Positions 12,590 to 24,463 of a DNA stretch of 64,000 bases are shown here, in pieces (positions within the stretch are counted from its first letter, which is position 1; the number at the start of each line of letters is the position of its first letter). The translations under genes were made by a program, and so were the position numbers. The notes beneath the pieces were generated by a model that was not told the origin of the DNA, ran no database searches, and was given only the letters and a program-made list of their open reading frames with translations. This DNA comes from Brachycybe producta (Eukaryota; Arthropoda; Diplopoda; Playtdesmida; Andrognathidae): NCBI GenBank assembly GCA_036925085.1, contig JAUPFP010000001.1:21797437-21861436 (forward strand). The letters run 5' to 3'.

Positions 12590-15500
12590 TTATTCATCCA
12601 TTTTGTGTTCGGAAGGTTTACAATTCGGAAGGAAATCGTTGGGACCAAGGCCCTTACACATCCAATACATCGAATCTGGAAAGATGACGATAGTACAAAG
12701 GTTGTCTCCGTTAGCTGTTGCGTAGCTGTGTTCTTCGTTCTGCCAGGAAACGGGAACGTCGTCGAATCCGTGAATTACGACGGCTGCCCACGGTAAACTA
12801 TTTTCCACCACAAGATTTCTGAAAATAAAAACGTAATTTTCTGAACAGTTCCCAAAAAAATACGACCAAAAGGGTTGGTTTAAAAAAATCAGATTTTTTA
12901 GCTTCCAAGTTAACAAAGTTTTTTTTTTTTAAAGTCTTAAACGATCTCTCGAACTCTTATTGTCTTTCAGGTACAAAATGAAGCCAAACTATAGTGTTTT
13001 AGAAAGTAGAAGGGCAGCATCATCACTTTAGGCAATTTTCATGACGATATCGTTCAAAATAAACTTTTTATGTCAGAAGAAAATGACTCAAATTTTAAAC
13101 AGACGATATTTATTTTAATTTTTGTCTATAAAACGTTTTATTTTGAAAGATACCAAACATGAAAAGGCTATTAAGTAATAATAGCTACCGTTCTAGTTTC
13201 TAACCCACTTTAGATTTCTCCATAAGTGTTGATTCTGAAATTCAGAAAGGAGTGAATTGAAAGCGTTTTAGAAACTAGAAAAGGTAACTCAATCATTTTG
13301 ATATCGTTCGAAATAAACGTTTTGTGTGTCAGTTTGAAAATAACCCAACTTTAAGCGGACGATGTTTCAATTTTTGGTCTGTAAAAAGGTTTATTGCGAA
13401 AGATATTCTACATGAAAATACCTTTAAACGATTGAGCTACCCTTCTAGTTTCTAAAACACCTTTTAGTTTACTCGTAATTTTAATCATGAAAAGAAAGAA
13501 TAATCAACAGTTCGAAAATCATTCGTTAGTAAACCATCTCCATTGTGATTTTTTCCTCCCAACCCTCGATTAGAAAAAGACTAACTTAAGCCGCTGAGTA
13601 AAATTAAATATTAGTTCTGAAGAAAGGAATCCGGTCCATTGGCAGTTCACGAGAGGAAATTCTTCTCGTGTGTAATAGGCCTGTTCGACTTTACCACTAG
13701 AAATGCAATCGAGATTTAAGTTCGTGTTTTAAGATTTTTGTTGATATTCATTCCAAAACATACAAAGAAATGCCACACGTTAAACATCCAAGGAATTCCA
13801 TAAAGTCATTGAATCCACATTTCTCATCACCCTTCCAAGCACTTGACGTTATCGTTGGTGCCAGACATACAGCACGTATGTCGAGCGTCTTGTTCGGAAC
13901 ACAAATGTCGATGTCGTAGCCCCACGTTAGGAGATACGAATGCAGAGAACGGCACGAAATGGAGTCATCTGGTATATATTTTTTAAAAAATAAAAATGTA
14001 GTGATTTACGATGTTTCATTTTGAAAATACGAAGCGTTCCGGTTTCAAAGAGACTTATGTCAAAATTCCTTTTAAACACGAAAACTTTATATAGTTTCAA
14101 TTATCTTGAATCATATCCACGTTAATTGATATAAAAACATTTTGGCTTGAGTGGCGCCTCATCATATTTAGCAGCCACTTCGAAAATAAAGTTCTAAGAA
14201 ACCGAACGCAGTCGTTCGTATAACGATTCGAATTTACCGTGAGGAACCCACGAGAAGATAAGATCGAACTTTAAGTGTTTTCGCTCTTGTAATATTTTAA
14301 GAGCACGATCGTAACCATTTTTACCCGGAAAGAAACTATCGGCCAAAAGATCGATCTTTACGACTAAAGAAAACAACAACAAAAAATAAATTAATTATCA
14401 TCCAATTAATTTTTTTAATTCTTGGTTTATTTGTTAGGCCGAATCCACATCACACACCGAAATAACAAACAGAAACTCGAGTATTTCGAGACAAAAAGGC
14501 GACAATTCTAATACATCGCCACGACTTTTTTCAAAATCTGCTTTTTTCTGGCGTGTTTGCCTCGAACTCGTATGTTGCACTTTTGTCAGCTTGTTGTGGA
14601 CTCGGCCTAAGGCAACCAGAAAAGTGCGTTTTAGTAAAAAAAAAAAAACTTATAGGCTAGAGTTCTAGTCTAAACAAGGAACAGTTATAGATGCTAGTTT
14701 GACTCCTAGCCTCTAACGAGGTTCTCAGACTGAAAACCCACTTGAATATTGCAACAAATAGAACTTTAAACGTGGCCGCAACATTCAGGAAACGATTGCA
14801 ACTTCAATTATTGTTCAAAACAAAAGTTATCTAGTTTCTAAAACACTTTCAGTTGTTTTCTGTTCACCGTTTTGTGGTTTAAACTTTCCCATCGCATAAA
14901 ATAGGTAAACAATTTGTTTTTGTTTTATTTTTACCATATTTTGTCGGTTTCACTTTTTTGTCGAAACTAGATGGTTTTCCTGGAAGTCCTAATTCTTCGT
15001 AATCGTCTTTCATCAGTGAGATTACGAGGTTACCTTAAAAAATAAGATCACAAAACGTTTTTGCTTAAGCCACTCTAAGATGAACAACTTATTTTTCAAA
15101 CTCTTGATTATTTTGTCTTTCAAGAAGCAAAATTACAACAAACTAGAAAGTGTTTTAGATACTAGAAGGGGCATACCTTAATCACTTAATAGTATTTTTA
15201 TGTTTAATATCTTTCAAAATAAACTTTTTACAGTTGGATCTGTTTCAAACTGCCATAAAAAAGCTTAATTTAAAAGATATCAATATGAAAATACACTAAA
15301 GTGATTGAGCTACTCTTCTAGTTTCTGAATTACTTTCAAGTTTCTCTTAATTTTGCTCCTAAATGACACAAGTTTCATTTCCACAACTTTTGTTTTGTGC
15401 TTTTACCCGGATGATAAACGCAGACCGAATTATCGACATCAATTCGAGTTCCGTCGCTTAAAACACTTATTTTTCCTGTCAAGAAAAAGTAATTTTTTTA

Positions 15501-16135
15501 TAATGAAACTTTGGCACACTTTCACGCGTTATTTATTGATTTTTTTTTCTATCAAAAGACGATGCCTTTTTTAACGAATGCACCGATAAAATCCATATCC
15601 AAGAGTTTATCCAACGTGACAGCGCGAACAATGTAATATTCCGAGTCGGAATCTGCGAAAACATCTATAAGATCCGATGGAAACTTTTTCAATCCAGGTA
15701 TAAAAACATCAAACTAGATTAAATAAAAGTAAAACAGAACCAAACAAAAAATTGGCGCCAAAATAATGTAAACAAACGCACATGGCCCCCCCTTTTCCCA
15801 CCCCGCAAATGAGACCACGTGGTTTATATTCCCGCCAAATGAGACTACAAACCACGTGGTTTATATTACTATTAAATAGTACCACGTGGTGACACCACCA
15901 GAAATGAAACCACGTGGTAATCGTGGTTACAGTCATTAAGGAAAAAAAAATACCACGTGGTTTTTTTTTCTTTCTCAAATTCCCGTTAAAAAAGTAACCC
16001 CTCGATTGGCCTTACAGCATGGTTAAAGTGATGGGTTTTAATTGAACTCTCCAAAGTTGATTTCTCGTCGTCAAATTTCCTTATTTCGATAATTTCTCTC
16101 CGCAACGGACTGTCAAGTAGTGGTAACGACGCCAT
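12590..16135 (-). CDS. RPP40: Ribonuclease P/MRP protein subunit p40 (RPP40)
   Basis: RPP40 is a protein subunit of nuclear RNase P and RNase MRP, which process tRNA and rRNA precursors. Eight exons join in frame: 16135-16016, 15713-15566, 15475-15407, 15033-14935, 14363-14208, 13968-13764, 13696-13586 and 12818-12590, giving about 378 residues (human protein is about 363). Family-like segments include KTHHFNHA, IGAFVKKG, RIDVDNSV, KHLKFDFIFSW (its first seven residues are clear), CGFNDFMEFLGCL, and a C-terminal block with IHGFDDVPVSWQNEEHSYA and GDNLCTIVIFPDSMYWM. The start ATG at 16135 follows AAAAAA and precedes GCGTCG; an in-frame upstream ATG at 16216 would add unrelated residues. The intron after 15566 needs a GC donor (AAAG/GCATCG). 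An AATAAA overlaps the stop codon. The C-terminal block is the strongest evidence for the family. Confidence 0.88.
12985..13470. repeat. Two adjacent family A palindromes in RPP40 intron 7
   Basis: The first (about 12985-13212) and the second (about 13260-13470) each start with GTTTTAGAAA plus CTAGAAGGG or similar, contain TTTCAAAATAAACTTTTTATG and, in the second half, its complement. Both end with CCTTCTAGTTTCTAA-type sequence. Each could fold into a stem of roughly 90 bp. They are repeats, not exons. Confidence 0.8.
14437..14612. mobile_element. Short TIR element, family B, in RPP40 intron 4
   Basis: The left end is AGGCCGAATCCACATCAC and the right end CTTGTTGTGGACTCGGCCT, which are inverted matches. 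The interior keeps only the two terminal blocks of longer family members, so this looks like an internal-deletion copy. A family D segment (GGCTAGAGTTCTAGTC and GCTAGTTTGACTCCTAGC) follows at 14625-14810. Confidence 0.7.
15140..15350. repeat. Family A palindrome in RPP40 intron 3
   Basis: Begins GTGTTTTAGATACTAGAAGG and ends CTACTCTTCTAGTTTCTGAA. The two halves contain ATATCTTTCAAAATAAAC and its complement around a short centre. No frame. Confidence 0.78.
15808..15965. promoter_or_regulatory. Cluster of five ACCACGTGGT palindromes
   Basis: The 10-bp palindrome ACCACGTGG(T), an extended E-box CACGTG core, occurs five times within RPP40 intron 1, near 15811, 15853, 15881, 15910 and 15950. The copies are separated by short related spacers (AAATGAGAC, AAATGAAAC). 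This is either a degenerate tandem repeat or a binding array for bHLH-type factors. The sequence alone cannot decide. Confidence 0.6.
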
Positions 16136-16898
16136 TTTTTTTTTCTGCTTCGAAAATATCAAAACGAAAACGTCAACGGGACGACATACAAGTATGAATC
16201 TCGTGTGGTATGGCAAGCCGTTTTTTTATTCGTGTTTTACTTGATTTTAAGAATTTGAGATTCATCATTGGTGTCCAGTGAAACGCGGTTAAAGAGTGAA
16301 ACAGCTTACCATACATACGTTTTGCTGTGAATGTTTGTGAATCTCGTAAGTGATTTTTATCTATATCGTCTCCCTTAGAAAATGTACATGTTATCTGGTC
16401 ACAGAGAATTGTCAACCATATTATGTGACACAATGTTGTATATTTGAAGCACTGTTTTGTTTATTTCAGTGCAGTAACATGGCGTTGTTTCACAGAATCT
16501 AAATTACTTTTGCTGCCATATTGGTTAACCCCCTTCACCTTTTTTATCATTTGAATAGATGGCTTTTAATGACGGCATTCTCTGCTTCAAAGTTTTATTG
16601 TTGCTACTTTTCCATATGGCTGAATGAGGACTCTCGGCGATGACGTCATCGCTTATTCGACCAATAGATTTGCATTCCAGATAGCGTCCATTATTGCAAA
16701 TTCTGTTAGCTAATCGTTTTGTCAAGCTATGTGACGTCACTGTTATGTATTTCAATGGACGAGACGTCACATTGTTGGATAATTCGGTGACTACCGGAAT
16801 TTTCAATGCCAGACTTCGGCACATGAAATTATTGGCGCGAAATTGACATCACTGGTCAGAGGATTTTCGGTGTTTTTCATCGTTTTAGTCGCACAAAA
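16136..16898. promoter_or_regulatory. Divergent RPP40 / CENPN promoter zone
   Basis: The 763 bp between the two divergent start codons contain three CRE-like elements: ATGACGTCAT near 16639, TGACGTCA near 16733, and a GACGTCAC half-palindrome near 16762. Open frames on the minus strand here do not resemble any family and are probably chance. No TATA box is obvious. Confidence 0.5.
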
Positions 16899-19832
16899 AT
16901 GAGTAAAATACGTTTCAAAGTTAATGTAAAAAAGATTGTTGTTGTAATAATAATGACTTTTGTTCTTCTAGGTCCCTGTTATTCTTGATAGAATCGTTTT
17001 GGGTGAAGAAACAACGATGGAAAGACGATTAAAAATCGAAAAATGTTTGAGAAAATTCACAAAACGGAATCTCTTGAATCACGTGACCAAACTTCAGATG
17101 TTTAATGGCGTTCAATTAGTACGTAATAAGAAGACTAGAAAGGTCAGAAATAAAACAGCTAAAAGAATCAGAAAATCAAGAAGTAGAAATGAAACAAACG
17201 AAAGCAACAGCAGCAGTAGCAGCGACGAAGAAACGTCCGAAAGTGACGAAGAAACGTCAGAAAGTGACGATGAAAACGACGGCGAATCGGACTTAACGAA
17301 GTTGGATCTCGTTGAAAGTCTCATAAATCGGCTAAGAAACGATGTTTCTACCGAATTTGCAACCTCTCATTTGGATCTTATTGGTTTAAAATCTTTTATT
17401 TGTACTTTTTATTAAGATAACCAAACGTTTTTAACAAGTTTTCTTGTTCTTTTCAGGTTTATTTCTTCGGCGGACTTCAAAAAATTGGCGCCTTTTTCAA
17501 ATGACAGGTGAAAGAAGTTTGAAAAAAACGCTCAAAATGAAATGGTTTTTCTAAGTAAAATATTGCAAAATATGCAAAAAAAAATGAGATCAATGGAATT
17601 GAACTTTAGATATTCTGTTTTTCAGAAGCAAAATGATGAAAAATTTGAATGCGTTTTAAAAACTTGAAGATTAGCTCATTTTTATGTTGATATATTTTAA
17701 AATAAACTTTTTATGTCAAAAGGTTGTTTTATAAAAGGTTTATTTTGAAAGGTATCAACATGATAAATTATTAAGTGATCTATTCGCTCTTCTAGCCTCT
17801 TAAGAAGTTTTGATTCCAATTGTTCTAATTTATTTGTAAATGTTTTACTTATGAAATCCTTCTTAAGAGGTCTGTTAGAGGCTATTTCCATTTTTTGTTA
17901 AATTTCGCTGTTACTTTTAGATTCTCTTGATTCTGAAATGCGGTTTGAGCCGAGTTATCTCGAAAGGAAACTAAGAAGGAATCTTGAAGTCACTTTTAAT
18001 GCCGTTAGTGGTTTTTGATTTGTTGATATTTTTTGGAGATCTTTTATAAATGTAACTTCAAGAGTAACCTATGAAAGTAACTGTAACTTCAAGAGTAATC
18101 TATCGAAGTAACTGTAACTTCAGGCATAACCTATGGAAGTAACTGTAACTTCAGGAATAACTTATGAAAGTAACTAACTTCAAAAATAACCTATGAATGT
18201 AACTGTAATTTTCAAGAATAACCTATGAAAGTAACTGTAACTTAAAAAAATAACCTATGAAAGTAACTATAACTTCAAGAACTTTTTAACTCTTCAAGAA
18301 TGTTGCGGTTCAGATCCACGACGGAGCTTATTGGATACGAATCGCTTTGAATCAGAGAGGTCAAAAGAATACTCCGCTTCAACGAGAAAAGATTGTTTAC
18401 GCTGTTCATTACTCGCACATTTCTTACGTCGGAGTTACTGAAATAATCAAGAAACATTCCTCTATCGTCCTTGACGTAACGTGACATCTTTTTCTCGTCG
18501 CTACAATTCGAAAAAATCCGATTTTAAAATTATTTTTAGGCTCTTACAAAGCTTTTCGGATACAGAGAAGTAAATCCGACCGCTTTAGTCGATCGAAACG
18601 TTGTTGGACTTTTTCAGTTGGCACACGACAAAGGAAATGTCGGATTTCGAGTTCAGGCTAATCTCGAGAATCCGCTTTCGTTCTCAACTCGAGCAAAGAA
18701 CGTTTCTGTCGAACGTAAGTGGTCTTTTAGTCGTTTTTTGTATTAAATAATCGTGTTTTTTTTCTGTAGCAGCAAAAGATGAAAGGATCAGAGATTTGGA
18801 TGCGAAACAGAAGGAAGAAAGAGATGCTTATAACAGGTTGCATTTCGGATCCATTCCTCTGCCTCCGATACAGCAGCTAACGTACAAGGTAAATCCACTC
18901 TTTCTTTCTCTCGTGGCTGTTTTTTTTTTTGACGTGTTTTAGCTCGAAATGATGCGAAAACTGTGATTTTAATTTCTATTATACCTTTAAAAATTACTGA
19001 AACTTTGAAAGTAATTCCAATAAGTCAATGTAACCCCGAAAAAGTAACCAAATCGTGGAAAGTAACTTCCGAAAGTAATACCAAAAAAAGTAACTAAAAC
19101 GTGGAAAGTTGTTTTCGAAAGTAACTAAACCGTAGAAACTAACTGAAACTTGGAAAATAGTTCCGAAAGGCAAAAGTAACGAAAAAAAAGGAGCTGATAA
19201 TTTTCAAAATTGACTGGAATTTTGAAAGTATTTCTGAAAAGCAAAAGTAACTACAAGAAGTAATTAAAATATGGATAGTACTCATTGAAAGTAACTGTTC
19301 CGGGAAAGCATTTTCAAAAGGCAAAAGTAATTCCAACAACAAAAAAGTAACTAAAACATGGAAAGTAATCTTCAAAAGTAACTGAAAACGTGTAAGTAAT
19401 CTTCAAAAGTAACTGAAGACCTAAAAGTAATTTTCAAAAGTAACTGAAAACCAGAAAGTAAACCCAGAAGGCAAAAGTAACTGCAAAAGGGTAACTAAAT
19501 TATGAAAAGTATTCTTCAAAAGTAAAAAGTGTTTCCACTGCATTTTTTTAGTAATTATTTGAGTTTTGTTTTGACAGTTAGAAGCTCCGTTCGAAGGAGA
19601 AGATTTTGTTCCATCGATGTCGGACCGTAGAGACAAACCTTTTCAATGTAAACTCGTTTTCGAAGGCAAAGATGTTTGTACCGGAATCCAGGAATTGGTT
19701 CGTCTCGGAATAGCGACGATTCCGCTTCCGAAACATTTGGCCGATGTTCGTATTTTAGGAAGAAATCATTTTCTAATCAGAAAGAAAAAGACGGAGGAAC
19801 CAACGAAAATAACCAAAAACCAATCAAAATAA
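16899..19832 (+). CDS. CENPN: Centromere protein N (CENP-N / Chl4 family)
   Basis: CENP-N belongs to the constitutive inner kinetochore and, with CENP-L, reads CENP-A nucleosomes. Proposed exons are 16899-16919 (MSKIRFK), 16972-17383, possibly 17457-17507, 18299-18475, 18540-18714, 18770-18888 and 19578-19832 (stop). The diagnostic part is the C-terminal half: NVAVQIHDGAYWIRIALN then KIVYAVHYSH, DERIRDLD with HFGSIPLPPIQQLTYKLE, and FQCKLVFEGK with ELVRLGIATIPLPKHLADVR. These parallel the human order (AVWIRIAW, YPQPQLEFAQYKLE, LRCLIKF, SLAPAGIADAPL). The N-terminal exon holds a basic stretch and an acidic Ser/Glu/Asp insertion (about residues 75-105). The 17457 exon reads SSADFKKLAPFSNDR in one frame, CENP-N-like, but its phases fit neither neighbour. 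That junction is unresolved: a missed small exon, an assembly error or real decay. Confidence 0.84.
17600..18298. repeat. CENPN intron with GTAACTGTAACTTC tandem repeat
   Basis: A partial family A fragment lies at 17640-17830. From about 18045 to 18285 there are some eight units of about 30 bp built on GTAACTGTAACTTCAAGA then TAACCTATGAAA. The array stops just before the acceptor at 18298. No coding exon is convincing in this stretch apart from the short candidate at 17457-17507. Confidence 0.8.
18985..19545. repeat. Degenerate AAAGTAACT repeat in last CENPN intron
   Basis: Some twenty imperfect copies of words like AAAGTAACTGAAAACG and AAAAGGCAAAAGTAAC occur with no strict period. It is related in sequence to the GTAAC repeat in an earlier intron of the same gene, so both may derive from one expanding motif. 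Two minus-strand open frames across it are repeat artefacts. Confidence 0.75.
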
Positions 19833-20097
19833 GTGGTTCGTTTTTACTTTTTTTATTTCTCGGTGTCTTTTCTTTTTCAGATCAAAAAATTGTTAGAGGT
19901 TTTGTTTTGTTTTTAATTGACGTCTAATTTAGCTTACAAAAAGGTTCTATTTTTATTTTCAGCCTTCCCCCCCCCCCCCACAATTTTCATTAAATATATA
20001 AAACTATTTCAAATTTGAGTTTAAAAAAAATGCAATTTTTCATTAAATATGGGCAAAACAATATTATTTATAGATTTCGAATACACTTGGTCCATTA

Positions 20098-20271
20098 AAG
20101 CTTGTAGCACACTACATCGGAGCGGACCGGTCGGAACGAATTGAAATATTTTGATAACAAACGTTTCAATGGAGCCTCGCCAGCGTGGAGGGGTTCCATT
20201 GAAACGTTTGTTATCAAAATATTCCAATTAGTTCTAACCGTTCCGATCCGATGTAGTTTGCTACAAGCTTG
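20098..20271. repeat. Long perfect-arm hairpin between CENPN and ATMIN
   Basis: The left arm starts AAGCTTGTAGCACACTACAT and contains ATTTTGATAACAAACGTTTC. The right arm is its near-complete complement, ending AGTTTGCTACAAGCTT. The centre carries a short GC-rich loop (CCTCGCCAGCGTGGAGG) that is itself partly self-complementary. Arms are about 75 bp. Probably a MITE lying between two convergent genes. Confidence 0.8.
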
Positions 20272-20496
20272 GTTCCTTTAGGCCTCGTGGTCACATCAGG
20301 TCCTCGGTTACTAAGACCACTGATGAAAGTATTTTTAAATATTACCTTAAAACAGCGAAAATGCGAAATATTTAGCTAATTTTAATTTACAAGTAATTTT
20401 TACGTCAAATTTTTTTTTATTAAATTTATGAAAATTACGATGAGAAGAAAAAGAAAACGAATCAAAATTTCTATAAATCTAATAAGAGAACGCAAA

Positions 20497-23400
20497 TTAG
20501 GAAAGTAGAGACGGAGTTTCGACCATTTCCAAAAAGGACAGAAATGTTTGCGTTTCCATGTTCGTAAGTTGCGCCGTAGTTGCTCCTCCTTCTCCTTGTC
20601 CATTTCGTAACGTGACGTTTGAGTTAGTCTGCGTTTGAATGTCGACCAAACTAGAAGACGTATTCGCATTATTAAAATCGTAAACTGTTTGCGTCTGAAT
20701 GTTACAGAAATTTCCGAGTTCCGTAAATAGATCCGAAGTTTGAGTTTCCATATGCGATAATAATTGATCGTACGGAATCGATTCCAAATCTTCGGACGTT
20801 TGCGTTTGAATGTCCGCTTCGTTAGGCATTTCGCTTTCGGCGCCGCCACCGCACATTAAAAGTGCTTCGAAATCGACTTCGGTCTGCGTTTCGATGCTAC
20901 TTAACTGTTGTCGAACCGTTTCGGCTTCTTCGCAGACCGACAGAGGCAACTGATACTCCGCTAGGTTATCGAGAGCCAGATAATTACGTAACGGACTGTC
21001 TAAGAAACTATCGCAGATCGGATTCTTTGGAACGAATCTCATCGTACGAGGACTTGTTTGAGTTCCGGACGAAACGAGCTGAAAATTAACGTCGATATCG
21101 AGATCGTTGATCGTCTGACATAATTTATCTGTCATCGTTAACGATCCATCGTCAGACATTTGCCAGAGAAACTGGTTATCGTTTCTTTGGTAGACGTCGT
21201 TGTCGTACGATAAGAACGGTTCCGTTTGAGTCATTTCCGATCTAGACGGTTCTTTTGATGGAACCGTTACAATCGTTTTGCTTTTTTTCGTTTGCGTGCT
21301 GCAGCTTGTAACTTCGCGTCGCTGTCGCTTATTACGCGTTAAAGTCTGCGTCTCTGAACTGCGCTTTGCAGCTCGCTTCATTTGAGTGTCGTGTTTGACG
21401 GTGCGACACGAACAGCTACCGAGCCCTTCGGTCTGTGTCGTTGTTGTCCGTTTCGCGTTTGAAAACTGACAATTCGAGAGTTCGCTTAAAGCCATTGCTG
21501 CAACTGTCTTTAACGGTACCGTACTCAAAGGAGCCGGTTTCGGCAAAATGAGGCACGGTTTACGAACTGTCGTAGTTGTATTTGGTAACGATGACGACGT
21601 TGTATTGTCAAATACGACTACGATGGTTGGTTTCGACGTATTCGGCACTTCGGTGGCCACTGCAGTGATTTGTGGCTTCCGTTTCAGCCGTTGTTCAGCA
21701 GGAAGTTCGTGTTGCTTTCGATACGCGTGCGTTAGTAGCGCTTCCCGCTTGTTGAACACACTTCCACAGCTGCAATTGAACTGTTTTCCGCATACGATTT
21801 CGTGAGCTTTGAAGTCAGATGTGACGGCGAATTTCATTTGACATTTACTGCAAGAGAAGATTTTCTCGGCGTGGACCTTTCTATAATGCTGAAAAAGAAA
21901 AGAGAAAAACTCACTTAAGCTCATTTTATAGTGTAAACGCGCCGTTTTTAACCGAACTCTAATTATTCTGTCTTTCAGGAGAAAAATTATGATAAACTTG
22001 AAAGTGTTTTAGAAACTAGAAGGGTAGCTTAATCACTTAAGGATATTTTCATGTTGATATATCTTTCAAAATAAACTTTTAAAGTCAGTTTGAAAATGAA
22101 CGAACTTTAAACAAATAATGTTTTTTTCTTTAAATTATTCTTTATAAAAAGTTCATTTTGAAATATAGGAACTTGAAAATATTATTAAGTAATTCAGCTA
22201 TCCTTCTAGTTTCTAATGCTCGAACCACATCAAGCTGACAAAAATGCAACATGTGTTCGGGACAAAAACACAACAAAAACGCCAGAAAAAAAGCCGATTT
22301 TGAAATCAACAAACCTGAAACGACTGTCTCCAATACTCGAGACAAAACTACAACATATTTGCGTGACACAACACAAACAAATTTGTTGTTTTGTTTTTGT
22401 TTTTCTATAGCTGTCCCTACGTAAACTACGCAACTGTTCTGTTGTTGTTTTAAATACTAATTGTCCACAATTGCAACAGACAAGAGTTGACAAAAATGTT
22501 GCGTAATACTGAGACAAAACACAAACATTTTAATGTTTACCGACTTGCGGCGGAACATGGAAACAGTTTGTGAAATTTCAGACAAAACATAAACACAAAA
22601 GTCGTAGAAATGTTTTAGAATTGTCGCCAATTTGTCTCGAAACGCTGAGTTTCTGTTTTGTTTGTGTTTTGTCAGCTTGATGTGGATCCGGCCTAACATT
22701 TCTGCGACTTCTGTGTTTTGTTTTTGTTTTGTCTGCAATTTCACAAAGAATTTCATGTCCTTGTGCAAGTCAGTAAACATCAAAAGGTTTTTGTTTTGTC
22801 TCTGTATTATGCAACAATTTGTCAACTCTTGTCTGTGCAGTTGTGGACCCAGTTAGTATTAAAACAACAACACAACAGTTGCATAGTTTTAAACCCAAAT
22901 TTGTTTTTTTCAGAATTGTCACTAATTTGTCAGCAGTTACTCAAGACAAAACCACAACAAATTTGTGTGACACAACACAAACAAATTTGGGTTTTGTTTT
23001 TGTTTTTCTATAGCTGTCTCCTACGTAAACTACGCAATTGTTCTGTTGTTGTTTTAATACTAACTGTCCACAACTGCACGAGACAAGAGTTGACAAAATG
23101 TTGCATAATTCCGAGACAAAACAAAAAACCTGTTTCGATGTTTACCAACTTGAGCCGAAACAGGGGATTGTTTGTGAAATTGCAGACAAAACAAAAACAA
23201 AACACAACAGTCGCAGAAATGTTTTAGAATTGTCGCCAATTTGTCTCTTAAGAGGGTTACAGAGCGCCACGGACGTTTTTTTGACAGACGACATTATGAT
23301 TGCAGTGTCTGACATCAGAGGCGCCACTTGTATTGAATTAGCATAGACATAATGCTAATTTAAATTTCAAACATACAGTTAGGTTTGGTAGTCATTATCT

Positions 23401-24405
23401 GGAGACATATAAGTTTTTAAAATGTGATTAAAACTGTAATAAATATTAGATTGTTTAATGAAACAGATTAAAAAATTTTCAGACTTTAAATCTGCCTCTA
23501 AATATTTTTAATTAAATATTTAAAAAGGTGTTTTTTTTTTTCTATGCAAAATCTCATAGAAGAAAAAAAGCTACATATTTGGTATCCATTATCTTTGTTT
23601 TACAAAAGAGATAATAGTAAAATAAAAAAATGTGGTGGTAGATTTATTTCTTTTCTATAAGAACAATTAAATTTCATTACCTAATTGCATGTGTATATTT
23701 TTATATTGAAGTAAAAGTCGTAATGGGCGAATTTTTTCAGATCAATAAAAATCTGATTGAGTCAAGGCCTGGTTAGAGAGTACATGACGTCACATTACAC
23801 ATAATATTCTATTATGTAAACTATGTGTATGTTTTGTTTTAGATAGAAAATGTTGACCGCCATGATTGTTTTTGCTGGGTGTAAGTGATGTCTAAAAATT
23901 CATTTACTCTACTTACATGCATGCTAGAAGAAATTTGATGAATTCCTCTAAAAGATCTGGTGGAGTTTTATAAACATATAAAATTTCATGCAGAAATATG
24001 TATTTATAACCTTAGATGATTACCTTGAAGTTCATGAAAAACCCCATCGGCATCAAATAATTACAGCTATGTCCTGTACTATAGAGCATAGCAAGAGCAC
24101 CCAATTTCAAATTGTACAGTTACTATAGAGTTATTATGGAGTCTATAGTATCTCAATGGCAACTGTCAAATTTGAAATGGGCGTGCTCATTCTTCTAAAA
24201 GGTGGGATGGGTAAATTTAAAAATAAGAAAACAAGAGCAAGAAAAGAAGACATGGCATAAAATTTTAGATTGTGTTCCTCTCAACCAAAGCCTCTATGGC
24301 ACCTTATAGAAGGTTATGTCTAACCTAGGTTTATAGGTTGCCATGGAAACAGACAGCCTATATTTTATAAAAAAAAGGCATTACAACAAAAAAAAATAAT
24401 GTATT

Positions 24406-24463
<58 letters not shown>

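Noticed and set aside
16136-16216. Extension of RPP40 to the upstream in-frame ATG at 16216
   Set aside because: The added 27 residues do not resemble RPP40, while the ATG at 16135 has a favourable context and gives a protein of the expected length.
16173-16824. Minus-strand frames of 86 and 99 codons upstream of RPP40
   Set aside because: They lie in the divergent promoter zone, do not join RPP40 in phase and have no family resemblance.
17112-17324. Leu/Ser-rich minus-strand frame
   Set aside because: It is the antisense shadow of the acidic CENPN exon.
22216-23346. Cluster of open frames of 60-170 codons between 22.2 and 23.3 kb
   Set aside because: All fall in family B TIR elements. The same words give similar frames at 5.9, 41.3 and 54 kb, and none resembles a transposase.
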